Part shown: positions 17,568 through 25,937 of the stretch, piece after piece
How positions within the stretch are numbered: the first letter of the stretch is position 1
How the letters are laid out: each line of letters begins with the position of its first letter
DNA from: Streptomyces venezuelae
GTDB lineage: Bacteria > Actinomycetota > Actinomycetes > Streptomycetales > Streptomycetaceae
Assembly: GCF_008642295.1 (NCBI RefSeq)
Contig: NZ_CP029190.1
Coordinates: forward strand, 3,339,001 to 3,403,000
Direction of reading: 5' to 3'
Length of the DNA: 64,000 bases
Position numbers and translations under genes: made by a program
The notes under the pieces: model-generated
Database searches by the model: none
The model's input: the letters and a program-made list of their open reading frames with translations, nothing else
Told to the model about the DNA's origin: nothing

Positions 17568-18062
17568 ATGACCGCACCGCTTATCCCGGGTAGGGCCCGC
17601 CGCAGCGTCGCGGCCCTCGGGGCCGTGTCCGCCGGCCTCCTCCTTCTGTCCGCCTGCGACAAGCCGACCCCCCTGGCGACCGTGACGGTCGGCAGCTCGT
17701 CGGTGTCCGCCGAGGCAGTCTGCGTCCCCGAAGGGGGCAAGAAGGACATCAGCATCGAGAAGACCCAGGAGTGCCTGGCCGACATCAAGAAGGCCAAGCC
17801 CATCGAGTACGGCCGGGGCGACACCCTGCGCCTCGGTGTCGAGCCGGAGATCGTGGAGCACGGCAGCACCTGGCAGCCGGTCCTGGACGGCCAGCCCATC
17901 ACGGACCAGTCCGGGAACACCTACCGCAGCTTCCCGAACGTCGACATCTTCGCCACCGGCGGCCAGGGCGAGACCCCGGCCTCCAAGCTGCTGAACATCG
18001 TGCAGTTCTCCAAGGACGGCAAGCCGCAGTCGGTCTGGTCGTTCAAACTGAAGCTGAAGTAG
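17568..18062 (+). CDS. DUF2771 lipoprotein
   Basis: 164-residue lipoprotein with a signal peptide and the lipobox LLSAC (Cys near residue 29). The mature part carries VTVGSSSVSAEAVCVPE, a conserved pattern of actinobacterial DUF2771, then a Lys-rich segment and a predicted beta-sandwich ending VWSFKLKLK. The function is unknown. The ATG at 17568 lies 7 bases after a TAGCCT box with no ribosome site, so it is probably leaderless. It precedes mqnB by 19 bases on the same strand and may share a transcript with the menaquinone genes. Confidence 0.82.
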   Translation: MTAPLIPGRARRSVAALGAVSAGLLLLSACDKPTPLATVTVGSSSVSAEAVCVPEGGKKDISIEKTQECLADIKKAKPIEYGRGDTLRLGVEPEIVEHGSTWQPVLDGQPITDQSGNTYRSFPNVDIFATGGQGETPASKLLNIVQFSKDGKPQSVWSFKLKLK

Positions 18063-18081
18063 TCCGGGCCCAGGACGCCCG

Positions 18082-18816
18082 GTGCGCGCGCTCATCGTGA
18101 CCGCGGTGGCGGCGGAGGCAGAATCCGTCACCACCGGTCTCACCCCTCATCCGGACCCCGTGGAAGCGGGGCCGCGCACACTGCCCGGCGGTTACCTCAT
18201 CACCCGCCGGGACCTGCCGGGGCTGGCCCTCGACGTGCTCGTCGCGGGCGTGGGGCCGGCCGCCGCTGCGGCCGGCACCGCGACGGCCCTGGCGCTCGCC
18301 CCGGCCGCCTCGCCGTATCAGGTCGTGGTGTCCGCCGGGATCGGCGGCGGGTTCGCGCCCGCCGCCCCGCTCGGCTCGCTCGTCGTCGCCGACGCCATCG
18401 TCGCCGCCGATCTGGGCGCCGAAACCCCCGACGGCTTCCTCGCCGTCGACGCGCTCGGCTTCGGGCGGAGCGTCCATCTGCCGCCCGCCGAGCTGGCCGC
18501 CCGCGCCGCCGAGGCCACCGGAGGGCTCCTCGCACCGGTGCTGACCGTCTCCACGGTCACCGGCACCGCCGCCCGGGCCGCCGAACTCGCCGCCCGGCAC
18601 CCGCTGGCCGGGGCCGAGGCCATGGAAGGCTTCGGAGTGGCCGAGGCCGCCGCCGCGCACGGGCTGCCCGTGCTGGAGATCCGCGCCGTGTCCAATGCGG
18701 TCGGACCGCGCGACCGGGACGCCTGGCGGATCGGCGACGCGCTGGCCGCGCTGGCCCAGGCCTTCCGCGTGCTGGGACCCGTACTCGCGAACTGGGGAGA
18801 ACGCCATGACCGCTGA
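18082..18816 (+). CDS. mqnB: Futalosine hydrolase
   Basis: Second step of the futalosine route to menaquinone: hydrolyses futalosine to hypoxanthine and dehypoxanthine futalosine. 244 residues from the GTG at 18082, with the nucleoside phosphorylase/MTAN fold: N-terminal RALIVTAVAAEAESV, VVVSAGIGGGFAP near 80, and the active-site block GAEAMEGFGVAEAAAAHG near 180 with the conserved Met-Glu. Its stop overlaps the mqnD start by 11 bases, so both enzymes of the pathway are translationally coupled. Presence of these genes implies that the organism makes menaquinone by the futalosine route. Confidence 0.93.
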   Translation: MRALIVTAVAAEAESVTTGLTPHPDPVEAGPRTLPGGYLITRRDLPGLALDVLVAGVGPAAAAAGTATALALAPAASPYQVVVSAGIGGGFAPAAPLGSLVVADAIVAADLGAETPDGFLAVDALGFGRSVHLPPAELAARAAEATGGLLAPVLTVSTVTGTAARAAELAARHPLAGAEAMEGFGVAEAAAAHGLPVLEIRAVSNAVGPRDRDAWRIGDALAALAQAFRVLGPVLANWGERHDR

Positions 18817-19666
18817 GGCCGTCGCCGCGACCGTGAAGATCGCCTACTCGCCCTGCCCCAACGACACCTTCGTCTTCGACGCCTGGGCGCACGGCCGGGT
18901 CCCGGGCGCTCCGGTGCTCGACGTGACCTTCGCCGACATCGACCTGACCAACGGCATGGCCGAGCGCGGCGAGCTGGACGTGCTGAAGGTGTCGTACGCC
19001 GTACTGCCGTGGATCCTGGACGAGTACGCCCTGCTGCCCTGCGGCGGGGCCCTCGGGCGCGGCTGCGGCCCGCTGGTGCTGAGCCGGGAACCGGGGCTGG
19101 ACCTGACCGGCCGGACCGTCGCCGTGCCCGGCGAACGCTCCACCGCCTACCTGCTGTTCCGGCTGTGGGCGGCCGATGTGCTGCCCGGGGATGTCGGCAA
19201 GGTGGTCGTGATGCCGTTCCACGAGATCATGCCGGCGGTCCGGGACGGGAAGGTGGACGCCGGCCTGGTGATCCACGAGGCGCGGTTCACCTATCAGGAC
19301 TACGGGCTGCACTGCCTCGCCGACATGGGCGAGCACTGGGAGTCCACCACCGGGCTGCCGATCCCGCTCGGCGCGATCGTCGCGCGGCGGTCGCTGGGCG
19401 CGCCGACGCTGCACGCGCTGGCGGCGGCGGCCCGGACCTCCGTCCTGATGGCCTGGGACGATCCGGAGGCCTCGCGGCCGTACGTACGGGCGCACGCGCA
19501 GGAGCTCGACCCGGCGGTCGCCGACCAGCACATCGGGCTGTACGTGAACGAGTTCACGGCCGGGCTCGGCGATGACGGGTACGCGGCGGTGCGCGGGCTG
19601 CTGACCCGGGCGGCGGCGGAGGGCCTGGTACCGCCGATCGCCCCGGACGCGCTGGCCTTCCCGTAA
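18806..19666 (+). CDS. mqnD: 1,4-dihydroxy-6-naphthoate synthase
   Basis: Converts cyclic dehypoxanthine futalosine to 1,4-dihydroxy-6-naphthoate in menaquinone synthesis. 286 residues, periplasmic-binding-protein fold as in the VicX/MqnA-MqnD family. The family opening KIAYSPCPNDTFVFDAWAHG is intact, followed by VLKVSYAVLPWILDEY and PGERSTAYLLFRLW. The active-site His lies within GLVIHEARFTYQDYGL. I set the start at the ATG at 18806, which overlaps the mqnB stop; homologues begin at this distance from the SPCPNDTF motif. A strong terminator follows. Confidence 0.95.
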   Translation: MTAEAVAATVKIAYSPCPNDTFVFDAWAHGRVPGAPVLDVTFADIDLTNGMAERGELDVLKVSYAVLPWILDEYALLPCGGALGRGCGPLVLSREPGLDLTGRTVAVPGERSTAYLLFRLWAADVLPGDVGKVVVMPFHEIMPAVRDGKVDAGLVIHEARFTYQDYGLHCLADMGEHWESTTGLPIPLGAIVARRSLGAPTLHALAAAARTSVLMAWDDPEASRPYVRAHAQELDPAVADQHIGLYVNEFTAGLGDDGYAAVRGLLTRAAAEGLVPPIAPDALAFP

Positions 19667-19693
19667 CGGGCCCGGGCCCGTTCCGGCGAACAA

Positions 19694-19729
19694 CTGTGCC
19701 CCGCCACTCGAAGGAGTGGCGGGGCACAG
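19694..19729. terminator. Strong bidirectional terminator between mqnD and the cold-shock gene
   Basis: Perfect 16-bp stem (arms 19694-19709 and 19714-19729) closed by a GAAG tetraloop, with two further outer pairs. It lies between convergent genes, so it can stop transcription from both sides. Confidence 0.9.
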
Positions 19730-19763
19730 CTGCTTGACCGGATGGTCCGGACAGCTCGGCGGC

Positions 19764-20147
19764 TCAGACGTCGAGCTGGTCGGCCACCGCCCGCAGCAGG
19801 CCGGCGATCTTCGCGCCCTGCACCTTGTCGGGGTAGCGCCCGCGCTCCAGCATCGGCGTGATGTTCTCCAGAAGCGTGGTCAGGTCCTGGACGATGGAGG
19901 CGAGCTCGTCCGGCTTGCGCCGCTGGGCCGCCGCGACCGACGGGGCCGGCTCCAGCACCGTCACCGAAAGGGCCTGGTCACCGCGCTGACCCGCGACCAC
20001 ACCGAACTCGACGCGCTGGCCGGGCTTGAGGGCATCGACTCCGGCAGGGAGCACCGACGAGTGGACGAACACGTCCCCGCCGTCATCCCGGGAGAGAAAG
20101 CCGAAGCCCTTCTCACTGTTGAACCACTTGACCTTGCCGGTAGGCAC
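19764..20147 (-). CDS. Cold-shock domain protein with C-terminal extension
   Basis: 127 residues from the GTG at 20147. Residues 1-65 are a cold-shock domain with RNP1 KGFGFL and RNP2 DVFVHSS and the opening TGKVKWFNSEKGFGF. This is followed by an extra helical region of about 60 residues (RRKPDELASIVQDLTTLLE ... LLRAVADQL) that typical 67-residue cold-shock proteins lack. The domain binds single-stranded RNA or DNA and acts as an RNA chaperone; the tail might give dimerisation or partner binding. An upstream in-frame ATG would add 32 residues with no family support. It faces mqnD across a shared terminator. Confidence 0.92.
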   Translation of the reverse strand: MPTGKVKWFNSEKGFGFLSRDDGGDVFVHSSVLPAGVDALKPGQRVEFGVVAGQRGDQALSVTVLEPAPSVAAAQRRKPDELASIVQDLTTLLENITPMLERGRYPDKVQGAKIAGLLRAVADQLDV

Positions 20148-20312
20148 GTCTGTCCTCTGTCCTTGCTCGTCGGTCCGAATTGCCGTCCGGAACACCCGGG
20201 AACACCCAGGAAAACGGCTCCGGATAGCAGTGCAGCGGGTCATCTGTGACCCGCCACCTCTCAGGCTAATGGTCTCGGAGCGGCTGACAAGACGTCGCCC
20301 GGTCGGAACCTG

Positions 20313-20346
20313 TTGGCCGCTTCGGCCAGGGAACTACCCTGGTGGG
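20313..20346 (+). promoter_or_regulatory. Promoter for a leaderless small membrane-protein gene
   Basis: TTGGCC (20313-20318), 16-base spacer, TACCCT (20335-20340), then 6 bases to the GTG at 20347. Transcription would begin at or next to the start codon. Confidence 0.6.
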
Positions 20347-20601
20347 GTGACTGCTACTCCTCAGCCCGACGAAGCACGGCCCGGCGACGCATTGGTCAAG
20401 GCGGGCGGGATCGTGTTCGTCCTCGGTGCGCTGGCCACCCTGGCGACCATGGCTCCACTGTTCCTGGACACCGACCCGTTCCCGTCGTACGCCTGGGCGG
20501 TGTGCATGCTGATGGGCGTCGGCTTCATCATCTCGGCCGCCGGAGTGCTGCGCGGGATCGCGGCGCAGCGCCGCGCAGCGCGGGCCTCTCAGATGTCCTG
20601 A
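20347..20601 (+). CDS. Small two-helix membrane protein
   Basis: 84-residue protein from the GTG at 20347. A short acidic N terminus (TATPQPDEARPGD) is followed by two transmembrane helices (about 18-38 and 47-68) and a basic tail (RGIAAQRRAARASQ) that would face the cytosol. The family looks conserved in Streptomyces, but I know no function. No ribosome site is seen and the promoter position predicts a leaderless message. It is convergent with the HAD gene; the two genes overlap by 13 bases. Confidence 0.72.
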   Translation: MTATPQPDEARPGDALVKAGGIVFVLGALATLATMAPLFLDTDPFPSYAWAVCMLMGVGFIISAAGVLRGIAAQRRAARASQMS

Positions 20602-21242
20602 GCGGCGAAGTACCTCTCGGCGTACTCCTTCAGCCAGGCCGGCAGGGCGGTGAGGTCGGGCAGCACCACGTCCGCGCCCGCCGCGCGCAGCTCGGGCTCC
20701 GGGCAGGGGCCGGTGGGCACCGCCACCGACAGCGCGCCGGCGGTACGGGCGCCGCGCACGTCGCCGACGTGGTCGCCGACGTACACCTGCGCCCCGTACT
20801 CGCGCAGCGCGCCCGCCTTGGCCTCCGCCCACAGCCAGCCGATCACGGCGTCGGGCTCGATGCCGAGGTGGGCGAGGTGCAGCCGGGCGTTCGGCTCGTG
20901 CTTGGCGGTGACCACGATGGCCCGCCCACCGAGCGCCTGCACGGCCTCGACGGCCTCGCGTGCACCGGGCATGGCCGGGGTCGGCGCGATGGCGTGGGTG
21001 GGGTAGATCTCCCGGTACCGGTCGGCCATCGCCGGGATCTCCCTCTCGGGAAACCAGTACGCAAGCTCCTCGTCGAGCGGCGGCCCGAGCCGGGTGATCG
21101 CCTCGTCGGCGTCGATGAAGGTCCCGGTCTCGGCGGACAGGGCCACATAGGCGGCCTTGATGCCCGGCCGGGAATCGATGAGGGTCATATCGAGGTCGAA
21201 CCCGACCGTAAGGGTCGGCCGCGTCCGGGCACTGTGCGTCAT
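20589..21242 (-). CDS. HAD-family phosphatase
   Basis: 217-residue haloacid-dehalogenase hydrolase of the phosphoglycolate phosphatase type. Motif I is VGFDLDMTLIDSR (nucleophile Asp near 16, acid/base Asp near 18), motif II is the Thr in IVVTAKHEPNA, and motif III/IV is VYVGDHVGDVRGARTAG. An alpha-helical cap lies between motifs I and II. Substrate range is unpredictable from sequence; it could clear phosphoglycolate or other small phosphoesters. The ATG at 21242 is preferred; one at 21251 would add three residues. Note that motif I has Met-Thr where DGT is more common. Confidence 0.9.
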   Translation of the reverse strand: MTHSARTRPTLTVGFDLDMTLIDSRPGIKAAYVALSAETGTFIDADEAITRLGPPLDEELAYWFPEREIPAMADRYREIYPTHAIAPTPAMPGAREAVEAVQALGGRAIVVTAKHEPNARLHLAHLGIEPDAVIGWLWAEAKAGALREYGAQVYVGDHVGDVRGARTAGALSVAVPTGPCPEPELRAAGADVVLPDLTALPAWLKEYAERYFAAQDI

Positions 21243-21251
21243 ACGCGCCAT

Positions 21252-21451
21252 TGTGCCGACCGGCTTGCCGCCACCGGGAACAGGGCCTTGGCTGCGCCTT
21301 GCGGGCAGGTGAACTCCGGACTTCGCCCGGGGGTCCGCCCCCGGGGCCCCGTGGCTTGGCCCCGGGACCCGGCGGCAAGCCGGGGCGCAGCCCCAAGCAG
21401 GGCCGGGCGCAGCCCCGGGCACGGAACGGCGCCGCAGGGCAGCCCGGCCGG
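21252..21451. other. 200-base intergenic region with GC-rich inverted repeats
   Basis: Lies between the HAD gene start and the end of the membrane-protein gene. It contains several short GCAGCCC-type repeats and a 7-bp inverted repeat (GCCCCGG at 21359, CCGGGGC at 21380) that may terminate the membrane-protein transcript. No gene is supported. Confidence 0.4.
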
Positions 21452-22417
21452 CTAGGGGCGGCGGGAACGCCACAAGAGATACAGCGCGGAAGCCAAGGCC
21501 GCGGCCCGCACAACCCACGGCAGCATGCCGGTCAGCGCCTCCCCCGCCTGCCCCTCCCCCAGCGCCTCGCCCCAGCGCCCATCCGCCCGCCCCCACACCC
21601 ACAGCAGCGCGCCCCCGCACACCACCCCCGGCAGCCCGAACACCACCCACTTCCGCTCCGCGGGCCCGAGCACCCGGGACCCGTACGCAAAGAGCCAGCC
21701 GGCCGCCAGCACCAGCCACTCCCCGGTGACCACGCCCGCCACCAGCACCAGGGCCGCCAGCAGGAGGAAGACGTGCGGCTTCGGGCGGGGGCCCGCGGCC
21801 GTCTTCTGATCACGGCCATCGCGGCGGTCGCGACGGTTCCGGAGCGCCCGGACGAAGCCCGGCCGCCGCTCCGCCGCAGCCTCCTCCTCCTGCGGTTCCG
21901 GCTCCTCCTCCGTCACCGGGCCGAACAGGTCCGGCCGCTCGATCCCGCCGACGAAGCCGTCGACCTGCGGCCCGCCGCCGTACGGGGCCGGGGGGCCCAC
22001 CCGCCACCAGTCCGGCTCCGACGCCGACGCCGACGCCCCCAGCTCGTCCAGCCCGGCCAGGTGCGGCGGCGCAGCCCCGGTCTGCGGAGGCGGCGGAGGC
22101 GGCGGTGCCTGGCGGCGCAGCCGCCCCGGGGCCCGCTGGGTCGGCACGCCCGGCCCGCGGTCCGATTCCCCAGCCGGTACGGAGCCCGCGCCCCCGCCCA
22201 GCGTGTCCAGTACCTCCTCCGGCGTGCCGATCCGCTCCAGGATGCGGCGCACCGCGGCAGGGGTCTCCGGGTCGTACTTGGCCCGGCGCCGGTCGATCTC
22301 GTCCCGCAGCCCGGCGACCAGCCGCATCCGGTCCCCCGACGGCAGCTGCCGGCGCTGCGCCAGATCCCCGACCCGGCTCAGGTATTCGTAGACCAGATGG
22401 TCGCTCTCGATCCCCAT
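21452..22417 (-). CDS. Integral membrane protein with HAAS-like N-terminal domain
   Basis: 321 residues from the ATG at 22417 with a GGAGGAG ribosome site. The first 75 residues (YLSRVGDLAQRRQLPSGDR, RRILERIGTPEEVLDTLGGG) resemble the helical HAAS/DUF1700 domain found in membrane-signalling proteins. A long Pro/Gly/Glu-rich linker follows (about 80-195). The last 120 residues hold four or five hydrophobic helices (LLLAALVLVAGVV, WVVFGLPGVVCGGALLWVWG, WVVRAAALASALYLLW). The function is unknown. It is divergent from the helicase-associated gene. The proline-rich linker and HAAS-like part suggest a sensory or scaffolding role. Confidence 0.75.
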   Translation of the reverse strand: MGIESDHLVYEYLSRVGDLAQRRQLPSGDRMRLVAGLRDEIDRRRAKYDPETPAAVRRILERIGTPEEVLDTLGGGAGSVPAGESDRGPGVPTQRAPGRLRRQAPPPPPPPQTGAAPPHLAGLDELGASASASEPDWWRVGPPAPYGGGPQVDGFVGGIERPDLFGPVTEEEPEPQEEEAAAERRPGFVRALRNRRDRRDGRDQKTAAGPRPKPHVFLLLAALVLVAGVVTGEWLVLAAGWLFAYGSRVLGPAERKWVVFGLPGVVCGGALLWVWGRADGRWGEALGEGQAGEALTGMLPWVVRAAALASALYLLWRSRRP

Positions 22418-22567
22418 CCCCCGGCTCCTCCCTTCACCGCCCCGGACCCCGCCGGAGAACCCCGCCCCGACCGTAGCGCGTGCATGCGTGGAGCAGCGCG
22501 GGGCGCAGCGGATAACGTGGACCGGATGGGGGCCGGCGGGACCGGCCGAGGCGACCAGGAGGCGACC

Positions 22568-25147
22568 GTGCCCGAGGCAAGCACCGGAGGGACCGCGCCG
22601 CGCTCTCTCGCCGAGGCGCTGCGCGCCCGCGACGACGCGGGCCTGGCTGCGCTGTTGTCCGCCCGCCCCGACCTGCTCAGCCCGGTCCCGAACGACCTGA
22701 CCCAGCTCGCCACCCGGGCCGGCACCCGCGCCTCGGTGGTCCGCGCGCTGGACCGGCTGGACCGCTTCGCCCTGCAGACGGCGGAGGCTCTGGCGGTGGC
22801 CCCGGACCCGTGCGACTACGCCACGCTCGAGGCCCTGTTGACCGGCCACCAGCCACCCGAGGACCCCGCGCCGGAGGCCACCACCGCGTCCACCGATCCC
22901 ACCGGCCCCGCCACGTCCACCGACCCCACCGCGTCCTCCGACCCGACCGGCCCCGCCGACCCCACCGGCCCCACCACCCCCACCAGCCTCGTCGAGGACA
23001 TCCGCGCCGCCCTCCCCCACACCCTCCACACCCTCCGCACCCAGGCCGTCGTCTGGGGCGACGACGACCGTCTCCGTCTCCTCCGCACCGCCCGCGAGCT
23101 GCTCGCCCCCTCCGCCGCCCGGCCCTCCCCGACCGGCCTCGGGCCGACCGTCGCCGAGGCCACCGCCGGGATGTCGCCCACCCGGGTCCAGGAGATCGTG
23201 GCCACCGCAGGGCTGCCCGGCACCCACGACCCGGTGTCCGCCGTCGCCGCGCTGACCGCCCTGTTCACCGACCCGGTCCGGATGTCCGCGCTGCTCGACC
23301 AGGCCCCCGCCGAGGCGCACCACGTACTGGACCGGCTGGTGTGGGGCCCGCCGTACGGGGAGGTCACCCCGCAGCCCACGCTGCCCGTGCGCTGGCTGCG
23401 CGACCGCGGGCTGCTGCTGCCCGCCTCCGCCCGGACCGTCGTACTGCCCCGCGAGGTCGCCCTGCACCTGCGCGGCGGGCGGGCGCACCGCAGGATCGAG
23501 CCGGTGCCGCCGGCGGTGCCCGCCGAGTCGCTGCACCGTCCACAGCTTGTGGACGCCAATGCCGCCGGCCAGGCGCTGGCCGCGCTGTCCGCCGTCGAAG
23601 AACTGCTGAAGTCCTGGGAGCACGGCTCCGGTCCGGCCGTCCTGCGGGCCGGCGGGCTGGCCGTACGCGATCTCAAGCGGACCGCGGTCGCCCTGGACAT
23701 CGGCGAGCCCGTCGCCGCCTTCTGGATCGAACTCGCCTACGCGGCCGGCCTGCTGGCCAGCGACGGCGAGGCCGACGAACGGTACGCCCCCACCCCCGCC
23801 TACGACGACTGGACCGACCTCCCGCCCCACGAGCGCTGGGCCGTGCTCGCCCGCGCCTGGATGCCGGCCACCCGGACCGCCGGGCTGGTCGGCGAGCCGG
23901 ACGCGAAGGGCCGGACCCTCTCCGCCCTCGGGCCCGACCTGGACCGGTCCGCCGCACCCGAGGTCCGCCGCCGGGTGCTGGAACTGCTCGCCGCGCTGCC
24001 CGAGGGCGGCTCGGCCGCCCCCGAGGCCCTCCTCGACCGGCTCGCCTGGGAACGTCCGGTGCACGGCACCAGCGAACTCCGGTCCCGGCTGGCCCGGTTC
24101 ACCCTCGCCGAGGCGGAGCTGCTCGGGGTCACCGGCCGCGGCGCACTCGCCGGTCCCGGCCGGGCCCTCCTCGCGGGCGAGGACCCGGCCCCGCTGCTCG
24201 CCCCGCAGCTGCCCGAACCCGTCGACCACGTCCTGCTGCAGGCCGACCTCACGGCCGTGGCCCCGGGCCCGCTGCGCCGGCCGCTCGCCGAAACCCTCGG
24301 GGTGCTCGCGGTGGTGGAGTCCAAGGGCGGCGCGACCGTGTACCGGTTCACCCCGTCCTCGGTGCGGCGCGCCCTGGACGCCGGCCGTACCGCCTCCGAC
24401 CTGCACGCCTTCCTCGCCGAGCACAGCCGGACCCCGGTCCCGCAGCCCCTCGCGTACCTGATCGACGACGTGGCGCGGCGGCACGGCCACGTGCGGGTGG
24501 GGGCGGCCTCCTCGTACGTACGCTGCGACGACGACTCGGTCCTGGGCGAGATCCTGGCCGACAAGCGCTCGGCCGGCCTCGGTCTGCGCCGGCTCGCCCC
24601 GACCGTACTGGCCGCCCAGGCCGATCCCGCGGGCCTGCTCGACGGGCTGCGCGCCATGGGCTACGCCCCGGCGGCCGAATCCTCCACCGGAGACGTCCTG
24701 ATCACCCGCGCGGACGTCCACCGCACCCCGCCGCGCACCGCACCCGCCCCCGTGCCGGACGGCCCGCCGGTCCCGGACGCGACCCTGCTGGGCGCGGCGG
24801 TACGGGCCATCCGCGCGGGCGACGTGGCGGCCACCGCGGTCCGCAAGGAGCCCTCGGCCGGGGCTTCGGGGGCCGGCGGCCCGGCCTCGCCGGCCCGGAC
24901 GCCGGGCGAACTGCCGCGCACCACCGCGGCGGAGACCCTGGCCACGGTGCAGGCGGCGGCCCTGACGGGTTCGGCGGTGTGGATCGGCTATGTGAACGCG
25001 GACGGCGCGGCCAGCCAGCGGGTGATCGCCCCGGTCCGGGTGGAGGGCGGGTTCGTCACGGGCTACGACCACACCGCCGACGAGGTCCGCACGTACGCCC
25101 TGCACCGGATCACCGGGGTCGCCGAACTGGCCGAGGACCAGGTCTGA
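22568..25147 (+). CDS. Helicase-associated (XPB N-terminal-like/WYL) protein
   Basis: 859-residue protein of the actinobacterial helicase-C-like family (Helicase_C_3) that lacks the ATPase motor. I set the start at the GTG at 22568, 6 bases after an AGGAGG site; an ATG at 22526 has no such site. An N-terminal helical region (about 10-90) is followed by a Thr/Pro/Asp low-complexity stretch (about 100-140). The XPB/Ssl2 N-terminal-like domain lies at about 555-710, with VDHVLLQADLTAVAPG and KSAGLGLRRLAPTVL-like DKRSAGLGLRRLAP, and a WYL-like C-terminal domain follows (VQAAALTGSAVWIGYVNADG). In mycobacteria this family sits next to XPB; here two genes intervene. Confidence 0.85.
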   Translation: MPEASTGGTAPRSLAEALRARDDAGLAALLSARPDLLSPVPNDLTQLATRAGTRASVVRALDRLDRFALQTAEALAVAPDPCDYATLEALLTGHQPPEDPAPEATTASTDPTGPATSTDPTASSDPTGPADPTGPTTPTSLVEDIRAALPHTLHTLRTQAVVWGDDDRLRLLRTARELLAPSAARPSPTGLGPTVAEATAGMSPTRVQEIVATAGLPGTHDPVSAVAALTALFTDPVRMSALLDQAPAEAHHVLDRLVWGPPYGEVTPQPTLPVRWLRDRGLLLPASARTVVLPREVALHLRGGRAHRRIEPVPPAVPAESLHRPQLVDANAAGQALAALSAVEELLKSWEHGSGPAVLRAGGLAVRDLKRTAVALDIGEPVAAFWIELAYAAGLLASDGEADERYAPTPAYDDWTDLPPHERWAVLARAWMPATRTAGLVGEPDAKGRTLSALGPDLDRSAAPEVRRRVLELLAALPEGGSAAPEALLDRLAWERPVHGTSELRSRLARFTLAEAELLGVTGRGALAGPGRALLAGEDPAPLLAPQLPEPVDHVLLQADLTAVAPGPLRRPLAETLGVLAVVESKGGATVYRFTPSSVRRALDAGRTASDLHAFLAEHSRTPVPQPLAYLIDDVARRHGHVRVGAASSYVRCDDDSVLGEILADKRSAGLGLRRLAPTVLAAQADPAGLLDGLRAMGYAPAAESSTGDVLITRADVHRTPPRTAPAPVPDGPPVPDATLLGAAVRAIRAGDVAATAVRKEPSAGASGAGGPASPARTPGELPRTTAAETLATVQAAALTGSAVWIGYVNADGAASQRVIAPVRVEGGFVTGYDHTADEVRTYALHRITGVAELAEDQV

Positions 25148-25179
25148 GAACCAGGTCTGAGAACCAGGTCTGAGGACCG
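25141..25179 (+). repeat. 13-base tandem repeat, three copies, with TGA in all three frames
   Basis: GGTCTGAGAACCA occurs at 25141 and 25154, and once more with two changes at 25167. Because the period is 13, the TGA at 25145, 25158 and 25171 falls in each forward frame in turn. The first TGA is the stop of the helicase-associated gene. Confidence 0.85.
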
Positions 25180-25253
25180 GGTCCGGGTCGGGCCATCCGC
25201 CGCAGGCGGAAATCGGGGTGCGGGCGGGCCCCGCCTTCCCCCAGGCTGCCCTC

Positions 25254-25871
25254 ATGCAGGCAGCAACCCACACCACGTCCCCGGACCACCCCGCTCATCG
25301 CGAGATACGGGCCGCCCACACCGCCACCACCGTCACCGTCTACCAGGCCTACGCGCCCGCCCTCGGCCTCCCGGCCGCCCGCGACCAGCGGTTCCCCGCC
25401 GCGTGGAAGCGGGAGCGGATGACCTGGATCAAGCCGTCGTTCCTGTGGATGATGTACCGCTGCGGCTGGGCGACGAAGACCGACCAGGAGACCGTCCTGG
25501 CCGTGGAGATCACCCGCGAGGGCTTCGACCACGCCCTCGCCGGCGCCTGCCTGTCGCACTACGAACCCGGCACCCACCCCGACCGTGAGGCCTGGCAGTC
25601 CGCCCTGCGCGCCGCCCCGGCCCGGGTCCAGTGGGACCCGGAACGGGACCTGCACCTGAACCCGCTGCCGTACCGCTCCCTCCAACTGGGCCTGTCCGGC
25701 CCGGCCTCCCGCGCCTACGCGGACGAGTGGACCGTCGCCATCCGCGATGTCACCCCGCTGGCCCGGGAGATCCACGCCCTGGTCCGGGCGGGCGACGAGA
25801 CCGCCGCCCGCGCCCTCCTCCCCGCCGAAACCCGGTATCCCGCGGGGCCGTTGTCCCACCTGGGCGCATAG
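25254..25871 (+). CDS. DUF4291 protein
   Basis: 205 residues. The family pattern is strong: REIRAAHTATTVTVYQAYAP, then FPAAWKRERMTWIKPSFLWM, MYRCGWATK, VLAVEITREGFDHAL, and LHLNPLPYRSLQLGLSG. The dense set of invariant Trp, Lys, Arg and Tyr suggests an enzyme or nucleic-acid binding protein, but the function is not established. The ATG at 25254 is chosen over a GTG at 25218 because the conserved part begins shortly after it. It sits between the helicase-associated gene and the NB-ARC gene, and so interrupts the usual helicase pair. Confidence 0.87.
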   Translation: MQAATHTTSPDHPAHREIRAAHTATTVTVYQAYAPALGLPAARDQRFPAAWKRERMTWIKPSFLWMMYRCGWATKTDQETVLAVEITREGFDHALAGACLSHYEPGTHPDREAWQSALRAAPARVQWDPERDLHLNPLPYRSLQLGLSGPASRAYADEWTVAIRDVTPLAREIHALVRAGDETAARALLPAETRYPAGPLSHLGA

Positions 25872-25937
25872 CCGGTGGCCCGTACGCGGCACCTCGACCG
25901 GTCCTATCCTGTGGGTCCGGATCCGCAGGGGGGCAAC

